64,000 nt of DNA from NCBI GenBank assembly GCA_947497895.1, contig CANMIL010000012.1, positions 45,005 to 109,004 on the forward strand. Direction: 5' to 3'. Shown one piece after another: positions 50,503 through 60,468 of the stretch. This DNA comes from an uncultured Tenacibaculum sp. (GTDB lineage: Bacteria > Bacteroidota > Bacteroidia > Flavobacteriales > Flavobacteriaceae). A program made the translations under genes and the position numbers. The notes beneath the pieces are model-generated. The model was not told the DNA's origin and searched no databases. It saw only the letters and a program-made list of their open reading frames with translations. Position 1 is the stretch's first letter. The number at the start of each line of letters is the position of its first letter.

Positions 50503-51422
50503 TTCGTTTTATACTCTATATAGTTTTTTCAATTGCTACAGGTGTCTTTCCCCTTATTGCCCAAGTAAAACAAATGGATATTACATTAATGAACGACTCC
50601 ATTGAATTATCGGGAACCTTAAGTTACACCGAAAAGAACGTTCCTTTGATAATTTGGGTTCACGGATCGGGAAACATTGACAGGAATGGAAATCAGGGTA
50701 ATATGGTTAAAGCGAATTATATCCAACAATTTCGAGAAGAAATAAATAAACATAATATTGCTTTCTTTAGTTATGATAAAAGAACAGCTAATCCTAATAA
50801 CAGCAAATTACATAAAAACATAGTATTTGACGATCTACATGAAGATATTTCCGTTGTAATAGATCACTTCAAAAAGCGTCATGAATTTTCAGAAATTATT
50901 TTAGTAGGTCATAGCCAAGGTAGCCTAACAGCCATGTTAGCTTCAAATGGTATTTCAAAATTTGTTTCAATTGCTGGTTCTTCACAATCGATTGATAAAA
51001 TATTAGTAAAACAAATAGCAAAAGGGAATTCAGAACTTGGAAACATAGCGAAAAATCACATTAACGAACTAAAAAAAACCGGTACTATAAAAACTATCAA
51101 TCCGATGTTAGTTAGTATTTTTGCCAAACAAAATCAACAATTTTTAGCTTCATGGATGCGATATAATCCAGCAAAAGAAATACAAAAAATACAAATTCCT
51201 ACCTTGATAGTTAATGGAACAAAAGATTTACAAGTTGACATTTCGGAAGCTAAAAAGCTAAAAGAAGCTTTGCCAAAAGCTCAATTAGCAATTATACCTA
51301 ACATGAATCATGTTCTGAAGGAAATAAAAGAAGATAAAGACAATTATACTTCTTATTTTTCTGCGGATTTTCCAATTTCAACAGAACTAATAAAAGAAGT
51401 AGTTGATTTTATAAAAAAATAA
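50499..51422 (+). CDS. Secreted alpha/beta hydrolase
   Basis: A 307-residue hydrolase. Signal peptide IRFILYIVFSIATGVFPLIAQ; oxyanion region IWVHGSGNIDRNG; nucleophile elbow LVGHSQGSL (Ser); acid in VNGTKDLQVD; His in NMNHVLKE. It belongs to the peptidase S9/esterase-like group, and the substrate is unknown. The end lies 3 bp before the Arc-like gene. Confidence 0.85.
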   Translation: MIRFILYIVFSIATGVFPLIAQVKQMDITLMNDSIELSGTLSYTEKNVPLIIWVHGSGNIDRNGNQGNMVKANYIQQFREEINKHNIAFFSYDKRTANPNNSKLHKNIVFDDLHEDISVVIDHFKKRHEFSEIILVGHSQGSLTAMLASNGISKFVSIAGSSQSIDKILVKQIAKGNSELGNIAKNHINELKKTGTIKTINPMLVSIFAKQNQQFLASWMRYNPAKEIQKIQIPTLIVNGTKDLQVDISEAKKLKEALPKAQLAIIPNMNHVLKEIKEDKDNYTSYFSADFPISTELIKEVVDFIKK

Positions 51423-51424
51423 TC

Positions 51425-51589
51425 ATGGCGAAAAAAAAGGCATTTGCATTAAGACTTAATGAAGACATGCTCAAAGCAATTGAAAAATGGGCATCTGATG
51501 AATTCCGTTCTACCAACGGACAAATTGAATGGATGTTACTGAAAGCCCTAAAAGAAGCGAAAAGAGCTCCCAAAAAAGAGGATGAATAA
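51425..51589 (+). CDS. Arc-type ribbon-helix-helix DNA-binding protein
   Basis: 54 codons: KKKAFALRLNEDMLKAIEKW, then ASDEFRSTNGQIEWMLLKAL and a basic tail. FALRLN is the beta strand and the helices follow, as in Arc/MetJ proteins. Small Arc-like genes often accompany SPFH genes in Bacteroidota. It is the last gene of this operon and could regulate it. Confidence 0.8.
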   Translation: MAKKKAFALRLNEDMLKAIEKWASDEFRSTNGQIEWMLLKALKEAKRAPKKEDE

Positions 51590-51914
51590 TACTCCAATCT
51601 AAAACATGCTCTCTGGCGAAATACTTTCCTCCTAAAAATGAAATCTTTCCCTTTTTTAACAACCTACAAATCCACCTGTTAACATTTTTTTAAGAAGTTT
51701 AATTAATACTTTTACTCTCGGAGTAAGTTTTAAGCAATATGAGGGGTATACCTAAAATCTTAAATTCTACTTTAGTTACATTTTGGGACTTACCAAAAGT
51801 AATTTTTCATTTACACACTAATTAAACCTTTTTAACGAAACTCGTGCGTTTCACGCAGCACTAACCCAACTGCTTGTATTACATACGATCGTTAAAACCA
51901 ATTAAAATCAACAC
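51590..51914. other. Long leader region of the sortilin-like gene
   Basis: About 325 bp without a supportable ORF. It carries a TGCG-TTTCA-CGCA inverted repeat near 51845-51858, and a GGTATACC palindrome near 51745. The promoter of the gene at 51915 should lie here; I did not find a full consensus match. Confidence 0.4.
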
Positions 51915-54900
51915 ATGAAAAAACTTTTTTCAATGCTATTCCTGTTGATTAGCTCTTTCGCAATAGCTCAAGAGTTCTCAATGGATTTAGTAAAGAACAT
52001 GAAACCAAGAAACATTGGACCTGGAGGTATGAGTGGTAGAGTTACTGCTATCGATGTTGTCTTGAAAAATCCAGATATCATTTATGCTGGAACTGCTTCT
52101 GGAGGGGTATGGAAATCTACTTCTGGAGGAATTAAATGGGAGCCTATTTTTGAAAAAGAGGTTACCGCTTCTGTTGGAGCCTTGGCTATCCAACAATCGA
52201 ATCCGAGCGTGGTTTGGGTAGGAACTGGAGAAGGAAATCCAAGAAATAGTTTAAATGGAGGTTATGGTATATTCAAATCTCTTGACGCTGGAAAAACTTG
52301 GAAATCGATGGGGCTTGAAAAAACAAGACATATTCATCGTATTGTAATTGATCCTACAAATCCAAATGTAGTTTATGTTGCTGCTATAGGATCTCCTTGG
52401 GGAGAACATAAAGAAAGAGGCGTTTACAAAACAATTGACGGAGGTAAAACTTGGAAACAAATTTTATTCAATAATATAAAAACAGGGGCAGCTGATTTAG
52501 TAATGGATCCTTCTAATCCGAACAAGTTGATTGCAGCAATGTGGGAACATAAACGTGATCCTTGGTTCTTTAAATCGGGAGGAAAAGGTAGTGGACTGTA
52601 CATTACTCATGATGGAGGAGATACTTGGAAGAAAATGACAGATAAAGAAGGATTCCCAAAAGGCGATTTAGGAAGAATCGGTGTTGCTATTTCTCGATCG
52701 AATCCTAATGTTATTTACGCTTTAGTTGAGGCTAAAAAGAATGCTCTTTACAAAAGTGAAGACGGTGGATTCAAATGGAAAAAAATCAATGATAAAAGCG
52801 GTATTGGAAATCGTCCATTCTACTATTCTGAAATCTATGTAGATCCTCAAAACGAAAACAGATTATACACAATTTTTACCTATGTAAATGTTTCTGAAGA
52901 CGGAGGAAAAAGCTTTAAACAATTAATGCCTGCTTATGGTGTTTCTAATGGAGTACATCCTGATCATCACGCATGGTGGATTCATCCAAAAGATGGCTCA
53001 TTTATGATAGACGGAAACGACGGAGGACTTAATATTACACACGACAAAGGGAAATCTTGGCGTTTTATTGGAAACTTACCAGTAGCACAATTCTATCATA
53101 TTAATGTAGATAATGAATATCCTTATAATGTTTATGGAGGAATGCAAGACAACGGTTCTTGGAGAGGTCCTGCATATGTATGGAAAGCTCAAGGTATCAG
53201 AAATTCTTATTGGCAAGAAATAAGTTTTGGTGATGGTTTTGATGTAGTTCCTGACAAAGACGATTCACGTTTCGGTTGGGCAATGAGTCAACAAGGATTT
53301 GTTTCGAGATATGATCATCAAACTGGAAATAATTATACAGTACGTCCAACACATCCAGATGCCAATGTTAAATTACGATTTAATTGGAACTCTGCTATTA
53401 ATATCGATCCTTTCGATAATTCAACTATTTATTTCGGAAGTCAATTTATTCATAAATCAACTGACAAAGGATTAACATGGGAAGTAATTTCTCCGGATCT
53501 TTCTACGAATGATAAAAGCAAATTAAAGCAATCGGAAAGTGGTGGTTTAACCATGGATGCAACAGGTGCTGAAAACCACTGTACTGTTTTAGTAATTGAG
53601 CCTTCACCAGTGGAAAAAGATATGCTTTGGGCTGCTACGGATGATGGTCAAGTTCACGTCACTCAAAACGGAGGAGCAAACTGGACCAATGTTTCGGCAA
53701 ATATTAAAGGTTTACCAGCAAATAGTTGGATTACGCAAATTAAAGCATCAAATAAAAATAAAGGAGAAGCTTTATTAGTAGCTAATGATTACAGAAGGTT
53801 TAACTACACTCCATATGCATTCAGAACAAAAGACTATGGTAAAACATGGCAACGAATTGTAAAGGAAGGAGATGTTGAAAGTTATACTTTGTGTATTGTT
53901 GAGGATATAGAAAATCCAAACCTTTTATTCTTAGGAACTGATGATGGGCTTTATGTTTCAATTAATGCAGGACAAAAATGGACCAAATGGACCAATGGGT
54001 TCCCTACAGTTTCAGTAAAGGATTTAGTAATTCACCCAAGAGAACATGATTTAGTTATCGGAACTTTTGGTAGAGCTGCATGGGTGTTAGATGATATTAG
54101 ACCTTTGAGAAAAATAGCTCAAAGTAACAATGTTTTAACTAATAGTATTACCTTATTCACTCCTCCTACTGGATATCAAGCTTCTTATCAACAACCTACC
54201 GGAAGTCGTTTTGGGGGCGATGCTTTGTACAATGGAGAAAACAGAGGATTTGGTGCTCGCATAGCTTATTACTTAAACAAACCTAAAAAAGAAGCTAAAG
54301 AAGAAGACAAGAAAGCTAAGAAGAAGTCGAAAACCAAAAAGGAAACTTCTGAAGATTCTAAAGAAAAGAAACCTGAAATAAAATTCGATTCAATTAAGTT
54401 TGAATTCTTTGATGGTGATCGTTTAATTAGAACACTAAAAAGAAAAACTCCAAAAGAAAATGGTATTCATAGACTTACTTGGTATATGGATGAAAAAGGA
54501 GTTGATCGTCCTTCAAGAAGAACAAGAAAGTCTAAAAGAGAACCTTCTGGTGTTAGTGTTAAACCTGGAACGTACAGAGTAAAAGCAACCTTTGGAGATA
54601 AAACTTCAGAACAAAATATTACTATTGAATACGACCCGAGATTAAAACTTTCGAAAGAAGCTATTGACGAAAAGTATACTGCTTATAAAAAACTAGAAGG
54701 TTATCAAAAAACCATTGCTGATATCGTTAAACAATTAAATGAAAGCAAAAAAATAGCTGGTGATTATAAAAGTAAACTAACTAAAGAAGATAAAGAGAAA
54801 TATAAAGATGCGATAGATAATTCTAAAAACATCATTAAGAAAATTGATTCTTTAACTTCAGTATACCTTGGAAAAGTTGACAAGCGTCAAGGAATTACTA

Positions 54901-55139
54901 GAAACAAAGAAGTTACCGTTTATCAACGTTTAAACACAGCTCGTTGGTATGTTGGAAGTAGGTACGGAAAACAAACCAAAACTGAAGCTCGCTTAATAGT
55001 TCAGTTTGAAGAAGCTTTCAAAAAAGCCTTAGAAGGAACCAATAAATTCTTCTCAGATGATTGGAAAAAATATCGAGAAGAAGTTGAAAAAATTACAATT
55101 TCACCATTCAAAAAAACTGAAACTTTCTCGTTAAATTAA
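51915..55139 (+). CDS. Large secreted BNR/sortilin-like beta-propeller protein
   Basis: A 1074-residue protein. Signal peptide KKLFSMLFLLISSFAIAQ. Residues about 20-720 contain repeated BNR/VPS10-like blades, marked by SxDGGxTWK patterns (SLDAGKTWKSMG, TIDGGKTWKQIL, THDGGDTWKKM, SEDGGFKWKKI, VSEDGGKSFKQL, TDKGLTWEVISP) and NPNVVYVA-type strands. The C-terminal 300 residues have a Lys-rich linker (about 790-820) and a helical domain. Proteins annotated as glycosyl hydrolase/sortilin-like have this form; catalysis is unproven. Confidence 0.85.
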   Translation: MKKLFSMLFLLISSFAIAQEFSMDLVKNMKPRNIGPGGMSGRVTAIDVVLKNPDIIYAGTASGGVWKSTSGGIKWEPIFEKEVTASVGALAIQQSNPSVVWVGTGEGNPRNSLNGGYGIFKSLDAGKTWKSMGLEKTRHIHRIVIDPTNPNVVYVAAIGSPWGEHKERGVYKTIDGGKTWKQILFNNIKTGAADLVMDPSNPNKLIAAMWEHKRDPWFFKSGGKGSGLYITHDGGDTWKKMTDKEGFPKGDLGRIGVAISRSNPNVIYALVEAKKNALYKSEDGGFKWKKINDKSGIGNRPFYYSEIYVDPQNENRLYTIFTYVNVSEDGGKSFKQLMPAYGVSNGVHPDHHAWWIHPKDGSFMIDGNDGGLNITHDKGKSWRFIGNLPVAQFYHINVDNEYPYNVYGGMQDNGSWRGPAYVWKAQGIRNSYWQEISFGDGFDVVPDKDDSRFGWAMSQQGFVSRYDHQTGNNYTVRPTHPDANVKLRFNWNSAINIDPFDNSTIYFGSQFIHKSTDKGLTWEVISPDLSTNDKSKLKQSESGGLTMDATGAENHCTVLVIEPSPVEKDMLWAATDDGQVHVTQNGGANWTNVSANIKGLPANSWITQIKASNKNKGEALLVANDYRRFNYTPYAFRTKDYGKTWQRIVKEGDVESYTLCIVEDIENPNLLFLGTDDGLYVSINAGQKWTKWTNGFPTVSVKDLVIHPREHDLVIGTFGRAAWVLDDIRPLRKIAQSNNVLTNSITLFTPPTGYQASYQQPTGSRFGGDALYNGENRGFGARIAYYLNKPKKEAKEEDKKAKKKSKTKKETSEDSKEKKPEIKFDSIKFEFFDGDRLIRTLKRKTPKENGIHRLTWYMDEKGVDRPSRRTRKSKREPSGVSVKPGTYRVKATFGDKTSEQNITIEYDPRLKLSKEAIDEKYTAYKKLEGYQKTIADIVKQLNESKKIAGDYKSKLTKEDKEKYKDAIDNSKNIIKKIDSLTSVYLGKVDKRQGITRNKEVTVYQRLNTARWYVGSRYGKQTKTEARLIVQFEEAFKKALEGTNKFFSDDWKKYREEVEKITISPFKKTETFSLN

Positions 55140-55155
55140 TTTATCGTAATATTGA

Positions 55156-55187
55156 AATCCTCCAATTACATATTGGAGGATTTTTTT
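55156..55187 (+). terminator. Terminator of the sortilin-like gene
   Basis: AATCCTCCAAT pairs with ATTGGAGGATT around a TACAT loop, followed by T residues. Confidence 0.85.
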
Positions 55188-55274
55188 ATGGGATAAAATC
55201 AACAATTTCTCATCGATTTTTGTTTGTTTTCCCAAAAAAGAACAATACTAAACTTTCAATCTAAATCTATTTTG

Positions 55275-55925
55275 ATGAAGAAAATATTCATTTTATTTTT
55301 TGCTTTTATTTCTTTCAATATGCTAGGTCAAAAGAATCCAGAAAACTCTTTAGGGGTATGGTATATGTACGGTGGAAGTTTTGAACTTTCAGATAAATGG
55401 AAACTGAAATCTCTTGCTCACTTTAGAATGTTCGATCTGACAAATGATTTACAACAATATCTATATCGAGTTGGAGCAAATTACAAGATTAATAAAACAT
55501 TAAGTGTTACAGGAGGATACGCTTATTTAAATACAGATGCCACTTTCGATGTTGATGGTGGAAATGAAGATGAACACCGTTTGTATGAAGACTTTAATAT
55601 CAAACATAAGGCATCAAAACTAGGTTTTGATCATCGATTTAGATTAGAACATCGTTTTTTTGAAAGAGATACACAACATTGGATTCGTTACCAATTAGGA
55701 TTAAGTTATCCATTATCTAAAACCTTATCAGCTTTTGTATTTGATGAGATATTTTTTAATTTCCAAGGAGATACTTATGCTCAAAATTGGATTGGAGGAG
55801 GCCTTACTTTCAAAGCCTCAGATCATATAAAATTGAAGGCTGGATATATGAATATTTCAAACAACAATATTAGTTTGAATAGAATACAACTAGGAATAAT
55901 TTTTAACACGAAACTTCATAAATAA
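55275..55925 (+). CDS. DUF2490 secreted protein
   Basis: I start at the Met giving KKIFILFFAFISFNMLGQ, a signal peptide; the frame is open for 17 more codons upstream. The mature protein, about 198 residues, is beta-rich with WYMYGGSFELSDKWKLKS, YRVGANYKINKTLSVTGGYAYL and RLEHRFFERDTQHWIRYQLG, the DUF2490 pattern. Likely an outer-membrane beta-barrel. Function unknown. Confidence 0.85.
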   Translation: MKKIFILFFAFISFNMLGQKNPENSLGVWYMYGGSFELSDKWKLKSLAHFRMFDLTNDLQQYLYRVGANYKINKTLSVTGGYAYLNTDATFDVDGGNEDEHRLYEDFNIKHKASKLGFDHRFRLEHRFFERDTQHWIRYQLGLSYPLSKTLSAFVFDEIFFNFQGDTYAQNWIGGGLTFKASDHIKLKAGYMNISNNNISLNRIQLGIIFNTKLHK

Positions 55926-55956
55926 TTTATATAAATTAGCTGAAATTTTATAAAAC

Positions 55957-57351
55957 ATGAGCATCGCTGAAATTAATAACGACCTACCACTATTTGCCAA
56001 TGACACTATTATTTTCGGTGTATTGTGTGTTATTTTAGCTGGTATATTTTATACTTCCAAATTAGATGGATTTTCTCAATTTTATAAAGTAATTCCTGCA
56101 CTTCTTCTATGTTACTTTATTCCTTCAATATTTAGCTCATTAGGTATTATTGCAGATAAATGGATTGATGTAGATGCAACCATTGCTCACCTGAAAAACA
56201 CCTATACTAGCATTGAAGGTATCACAGATTTAAAAGGGTTAAAAGCTTTTGTTTTATCGAATAACATACCTTATAAAGAATATTCAGCTTTCGTAGGAGG
56301 TAGTAAAATCTATTATATTTCTTCGAGATTTTTATTACCTGCATCATTGGTATTGCTTACTTTAAGTATTGACTTAAAAGGTGTTTTTAAATTAGGACCA
56401 AAAGCCTTAATCATGTTTTTAACGGCTACGGTTGGAGTTATGATTGGAGGACCTTTAGCCATTCTTTTTTTCAATTTCGTTGCTCCTGATATTTTAACAA
56501 ATGTTGAAGGGACAGAATTATGGAAAGGACTTTCTACCGTTGCAGGAAGTTGGATTGGCGGTGGTGCCAACCAATTAGCTATGAAAGAGCAATGGGAGGT
56601 TGGAGATAGTCTTTTTAGTATTATGGCTGTAGTGGATGTATTAGTTGCAGAAGTTTGGATGGCTTTCCTTTTATTAGGTGTTGCTAATTCGGATTCCGTA
56701 GATAAGTGGTTAAAAGCTGACAACTCGTCTATTACAAACCTGAAAGACAAAATGGAAAAGTTTACTTTAGAAACCTCTAGAATTCCAACTTTCAATGATT
56801 TAATGATTCTATTAGGGATTGCTTTTGGTGTTACTTCTATTGGACATTTAGTCGGTGATAATTTCGGAGGTTGGATTAAAGAAAATCTTCCTTCATTAGT
56901 GGACTTTGGATTAGGAAGTTCTTTCTTTTGGTTGATTATTACGGCGACTACTGTAGGGGTTTTTCTTTCATTTACCAAAGCAAGAAATTATGAAGGTGCT
57001 GGAGCAAGTAAAATTGGATCTATATTTATTTACATTTTAGTTGCTTCTATTGGAATGAAAATGAACCTAAATGCTATTGTCGAAAACCTAAGTTTATTTG
57101 CAATTGGCTTCGTTTGGATGATTATTCATGTTGCGCTACTTTTCGGAGTGGCTAAAATTATTAAAGCTCCTTACTTCTTTTTAGCTGTTGGATCTAAAGC
57201 AAATATTGGCGGTGCAGCTTCAGCTCCAGTAGTTGCTGGTGCTTTTCACCCTTCGCTAGCTCCAGTAGGTGTTCTTTTAGCTGTTTTAGGTTATGCTCTT
57301 GGAACTTATGGAGCCTTTGCTTGTGCGCTAATGATGAAATGGGTTAGCTAA
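55957..57351 (+). CDS. DUF819 family membrane protein
   Basis: A 464-residue, polytopic protein with about eleven to twelve hydrophobic segments. DUF819 hallmarks are VAGSWIGGGANQLAMKE and the C-terminal AVGSKANIGGAASAPVVAGA. Related to sodium-solute-type carriers by fold, though the substrate is unknown. It lies 31 bp after the DUF2490 gene. Confidence 0.88.
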   Translation: MSIAEINNDLPLFANDTIIFGVLCVILAGIFYTSKLDGFSQFYKVIPALLLCYFIPSIFSSLGIIADKWIDVDATIAHLKNTYTSIEGITDLKGLKAFVLSNNIPYKEYSAFVGGSKIYYISSRFLLPASLVLLTLSIDLKGVFKLGPKALIMFLTATVGVMIGGPLAILFFNFVAPDILTNVEGTELWKGLSTVAGSWIGGGANQLAMKEQWEVGDSLFSIMAVVDVLVAEVWMAFLLLGVANSDSVDKWLKADNSSITNLKDKMEKFTLETSRIPTFNDLMILLGIAFGVTSIGHLVGDNFGGWIKENLPSLVDFGLGSSFFWLIITATTVGVFLSFTKARNYEGAGASKIGSIFIYILVASIGMKMNLNAIVENLSLFAIGFVWMIIHVALLFGVAKIIKAPYFFLAVGSKANIGGAASAPVVAGAFHPSLAPVGVLLAVLGYALGTYGAFACALMMKWVS

Positions 57352-57523
57352 TTCATGGTTTTATAAAGGGTCAAATATCTTTTTCATAAACTGAAAACAT
57401 GAATCTACCAAACACCAATATGCAATTGTTACTGTAGTTAATTATCCATAAAATTTCTGCATATTTGCATTCCTTAAATTATGTAACACTCGCTTATAAT
57501 AGCAACAAACTCTATATAAAAAC

Positions 57524-58225
57524 ATGAAAAAAATAGTAACAACATTCATAACAGGATTATTACTAATAGCTTGTTCTTCTAAAAAAGAAGGGAATATGAT
57601 TGTTAAAGGTCAAATTAAAGGGCTGAAAAAAGGAACTCTTTACCTTCAAAAAATGAAAGATACTGTAATTGTTACGGTTGATTCTGTTGCACTTTTAGGT
57701 AATGATACTTTTGTTTTGAGCGACAATGTTGAATCTCCAGAAATGTACTACTTAACTTTCAACGGAAATACGAATGATAAGCGTCTTTTATTCTTTGGTG
57801 AAAAGGGAGAGATTTCTATTACTGATAAAATTGAAGAGTTCGGTTTTAAGCCAGAAATTACTGGATCTCAAAATCAAATTGTCATGGATAAATTTAGAGA
57901 AGTTGATCAAAGGTTCAATAATCAGCGTCTTGAATTAATAAAAAAAGAGTTTGAAGCAAAGAAAGAAAACGATGAGCTTTTACTAGATGAAGTGAATAAA
58001 GAAAGAACTAAAATAATTCGTAGAAGATTTTTATTCGCTACCAACTTTGCTATTGCAAATGCTGATAGTGAAGCCGCTCCATATATTGCTTTAACAGAAC
58101 TATATGATGCCAACATAAAGTTGTTAGATACCATCAATAGTAGTTTATCAACTAGAGTAAAGTCTTCTGATTATGGAAAAAAGCTACAGAATTTTATAGA
58201 TAAAATTAAGAATAACGAAAAATAA
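57524..58225 (+). CDS. DUF4369 lipoprotein
   Basis: A 233-residue protein. Lipobox GLLLIAC-S, then MIVKGQIKGLKKGTLYLQKM, the DUF4369 domain (about 25-115). The remainder is helical (about 120-233). DUF4369 domains often precede thioredoxins in Bacteroidota, but here no thioredoxin part follows. Membrane-anchored on the periplasmic side. Confidence 0.85.
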   Translation: MKKIVTTFITGLLLIACSSKKEGNMIVKGQIKGLKKGTLYLQKMKDTVIVTVDSVALLGNDTFVLSDNVESPEMYYLTFNGNTNDKRLLFFGEKGEISITDKIEEFGFKPEITGSQNQIVMDKFREVDQRFNNQRLELIKKEFEAKKENDELLLDEVNKERTKIIRRRFLFATNFAIANADSEAAPYIALTELYDANIKLLDTINSSLSTRVKSSDYGKKLQNFIDKIKNNEK

Positions 58226-58273
58226 ATCATGTTTCATTGTAACATAATCTTCGTTATTCACTCTAACTAATAT

Positions 58274-58300
58274 AAAACAACCCTAAGGGTTGTTTTTTTT
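58274..58300 (+). terminator. Terminator of the DUF4369 gene
   Basis: AAAACAACCC-TA-AGGGTTGTTTT stem with additional T residues. Confidence 0.82.
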
Positions 58301-58388
58301 ACCCCTTATATATTTCATTGTAAATTATGATTTTATAATCCCCTCACGAAAACCGAAAAAACTATAATTAAAACCCAAACAATCAAAC

Positions 58389-59525
58389 ATGAAAAAAACT
58401 CTATTTGTTTTATCAGCACTAATTTTTAAAACCACCTTTGGACAAACAACGGAAGTATCAAGAGACTGGACTTCTTTTGTTCAATCAGTAGAAGTAAGTG
58501 CTACATCGAAAAAGAAGTTTAAATTAATTGCCAATGTAAAAGTAGAACCAGGTGATGAAAAAGCTTGGGCAGGCTTATGGGCAAGAGTAGACACCAAAAA
58601 TGCAGAAAGTGGCTTTTTTGACAATATGGGAGACCGTCCAATTAGAACCAATAAATGGGGAGAGTATGTCGTTGAAGGTACTATCAACAAAAATTCAAAA
58701 AGTCTTAATTTTGGAGGGCTTTGTTTGTATAATGGAAAGTTTTTCTTTGACAACTTCCGATTACTTATAGAAGACGATAAAGGGGAATTTCAAAACTTTC
58801 CAATAGCAAATGCTGGATTCGAAAGTCAAATTAAAAACAATGTTATTGGAAGCTGGAGCGAAGCTATTCGAGGTAACAAAGTTGTCCGAGTAAAAGAGTA
58901 CAATTTATTATCAAGTAATGATGCTTACCAAGGAAAAAGATCGTTACTCATCGAAGGTGCTGGAATTACCTTACCCAAAAACGACTATGGTAAAATAGGA
59001 AAGGATAAAACTGAAATTCCTCAAATTGAAAACATGATTTCCATGTTGGAAGATTTAAAAGCTCGAGTTGAAAGAGCCGTTAAAGTTTTAAATCAACAAC
59101 AAACAGATCATTTACACGATGAAAATGCCAATCGAATTGGAGCTTTGGTCATGCACTTAGCGGCTGCAGAAATTTACTATCAAAAATATACCTTTGGAAC
59201 TTCATATGAAGACAAAGAAAATGAAGAATTATTAGGAGCAGGGATGGATTTAGACGAGGAAGGAAGAAGCTTACTTAAAGGAAAACCTATTAGTTATTAC
59301 TTGGATATTTATACTAAAGTTAGAGAAAAAACTGTTGAGGAACTTCGTAAACGTGACGATGTATGGTTTAACTCTACCAACGCAGGTAAAGGAATCTCTA
59401 ACCATTATGCTTGGTTCCATGTAATGGAACACCAATCAAGTCATTTAGGTCAGATTTTATTTTTGAAAAAGAGACTTCCTAAATTTGATAATAAAGTCAA
59501 TTTAAAGAAACAGATTAAAAATTAA
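58389..59525 (+). CDS. Secreted DinB-family protein
   Basis: A 378-residue protein with a signal peptide (KKTLFVLSALIFKTTFGQ). A carbohydrate-binding-like beta domain lies at about 25-195 (KKKFKLIANVKVEPGDEKAW, FDNFRLLIED). A four-helix DinB domain lies at about 210-370 with candidate metal His residues in LVMHLAAAEIYYQ and AWFHVMEHQSSHLGQIL. DinB domains bind metals and include thiol transferases and maleylpyruvate isomerases. The extracellular version is of unknown role. Confidence 0.82.
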   Translation: MKKTLFVLSALIFKTTFGQTTEVSRDWTSFVQSVEVSATSKKKFKLIANVKVEPGDEKAWAGLWARVDTKNAESGFFDNMGDRPIRTNKWGEYVVEGTINKNSKSLNFGGLCLYNGKFFFDNFRLLIEDDKGEFQNFPIANAGFESQIKNNVIGSWSEAIRGNKVVRVKEYNLLSSNDAYQGKRSLLIEGAGITLPKNDYGKIGKDKTEIPQIENMISMLEDLKARVERAVKVLNQQQTDHLHDENANRIGALVMHLAAAEIYYQKYTFGTSYEDKENEELLGAGMDLDEEGRSLLKGKPISYYLDIYTKVREKTVEELRKRDDVWFNSTNAGKGISNHYAWFHVMEHQSSHLGQILFLKKRLPKFDNKVNLKKQIKN

Positions 59526-59531
59526 ATATGT

Positions 59532-59563
59532 AAAAAAGTCCAGCTCTCGTTGGGCTTTTTTTT
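59532..59563 (+). terminator. Terminator of the DinB gene
   Basis: AAAAAGTCCA pairs with TGGGCTTTTT (one wobble pair) around a short loop, with T residues after it. Confidence 0.7.
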
Positions 59564-59617
59564 ATTTCTGGAATTATGTTTCAGACTTTTAGTACTTATT
59601 ACACTTTATTCTTGTAA

Positions 59618-59647
59618 TTGTGTTATCCATTATATCTTTTATCTTTG
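59618..59647 (+). promoter_or_regulatory. Bacteroidota-type promoter
   Basis: TTG (59618-59620), 19-bp spacer, TATCTTTG (59640-59647): a full TTG-N19-TAnnTTTG match. Start expected near 59654. It would drive the gene at 59708. Confidence 0.6.
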
Positions 59648-59707
59648 CATGTATCTCTAATATATAATTGTTTTCAGTTATTATAAATACTGATCTGAGA
59701 ACACATA

Positions 59708-60463
59708 TTGTTAAAAAATAAAAAATTGCAAGATCAAAAACGATATCTTAAAGGTTTCTGTATTGTTTGTTCAAATAGGGTTCTATCTCTTCAAGAAGGA
59801 GCTATATGCGGTTTGACCAACTTAACACCCAAATTAGACTTAAAATGTGATCAATTCACAATTGATAACCCGGAAATTACAAAGAAAACAAATCACTTCG
59901 AAAGTTTTATTGAGCACAAGTATACTCATTTTAGTAAGAAAAAATTTTGGAGCGACCCCGATACTTCATATTACATTGAGAGAGTAGAAGTTCAACAAAG
60001 ACTGACAGGCTTTACCAATCATGGCGTAAACAAAAAATTTCATAGAAATAAATACGATATTACAACGGCTACTTTAGGCTTTTTAGGTGTGTTATTTTTA
60101 ATAATGTATGGAAATATAAAGCATAACTATGCTCACGATTTAAAATCACCTGCTATGATTTTTTTAATATCATATATTATTATTGGCGCTCTATATTTGA
60201 CTTATAATTACTTTAACGACAACAAGTACGTTATTGAAACAAGCGAAGAGTATATTAACCTTAATGGACTAAAAATATTCTGGAATAGTGTCCTAGATTA
60301 TGTAATAATAGAAGGTAAATATGAAAATAAGCTAATTATGTGTACATCCTTGAACAAAATAAAAGAAATTGACATGAAACAATTTGACATTTCACCCTTT
60401 GATATTGCTAATATAATTGAGAAACAAATAAACAAATTTCACCCTTATCAAAAGAAAAAGTAA
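59708..60463 (+). CDS. Unknown membrane protein with Cys-containing N-terminus
   Basis: A 251-residue protein beginning at a TTG (no in-frame ATG lies near the start). The N-terminus has GFCIVCSNR, and later ICGLTNLTPKLDLKCDQF, four Cys that could bind a metal. Two hydrophobic spans follow (about 119-135 and 148-166). The rest is soluble. Function unknown. It may be in one unit with the next gene, 5 bp away. Confidence 0.6.
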   Translation: MLKNKKLQDQKRYLKGFCIVCSNRVLSLQEGAICGLTNLTPKLDLKCDQFTIDNPEITKKTNHFESFIEHKYTHFSKKKFWSDPDTSYYIERVEVQQRLTGFTNHGVNKKFHRNKYDITTATLGFLGVLFLIMYGNIKHNYAHDLKSPAMIFLISYIIIGALYLTYNYFNDNKYVIETSEEYINLNGLKIFWNSVLDYVIIEGKYENKLIMCTSLNKIKEIDMKQFDISPFDIANIIEKQINKFHPYQKKK

Positions 60464-60468
60464 ATATT

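Noticed and set aside
56313..56978. A 221-codon open frame on the minus strand opposite the DUF819 gene
   Set aside because: It is the antisense shadow of a clear family member; it is rich in Pro, Lys and Thr with no domain or promoter.
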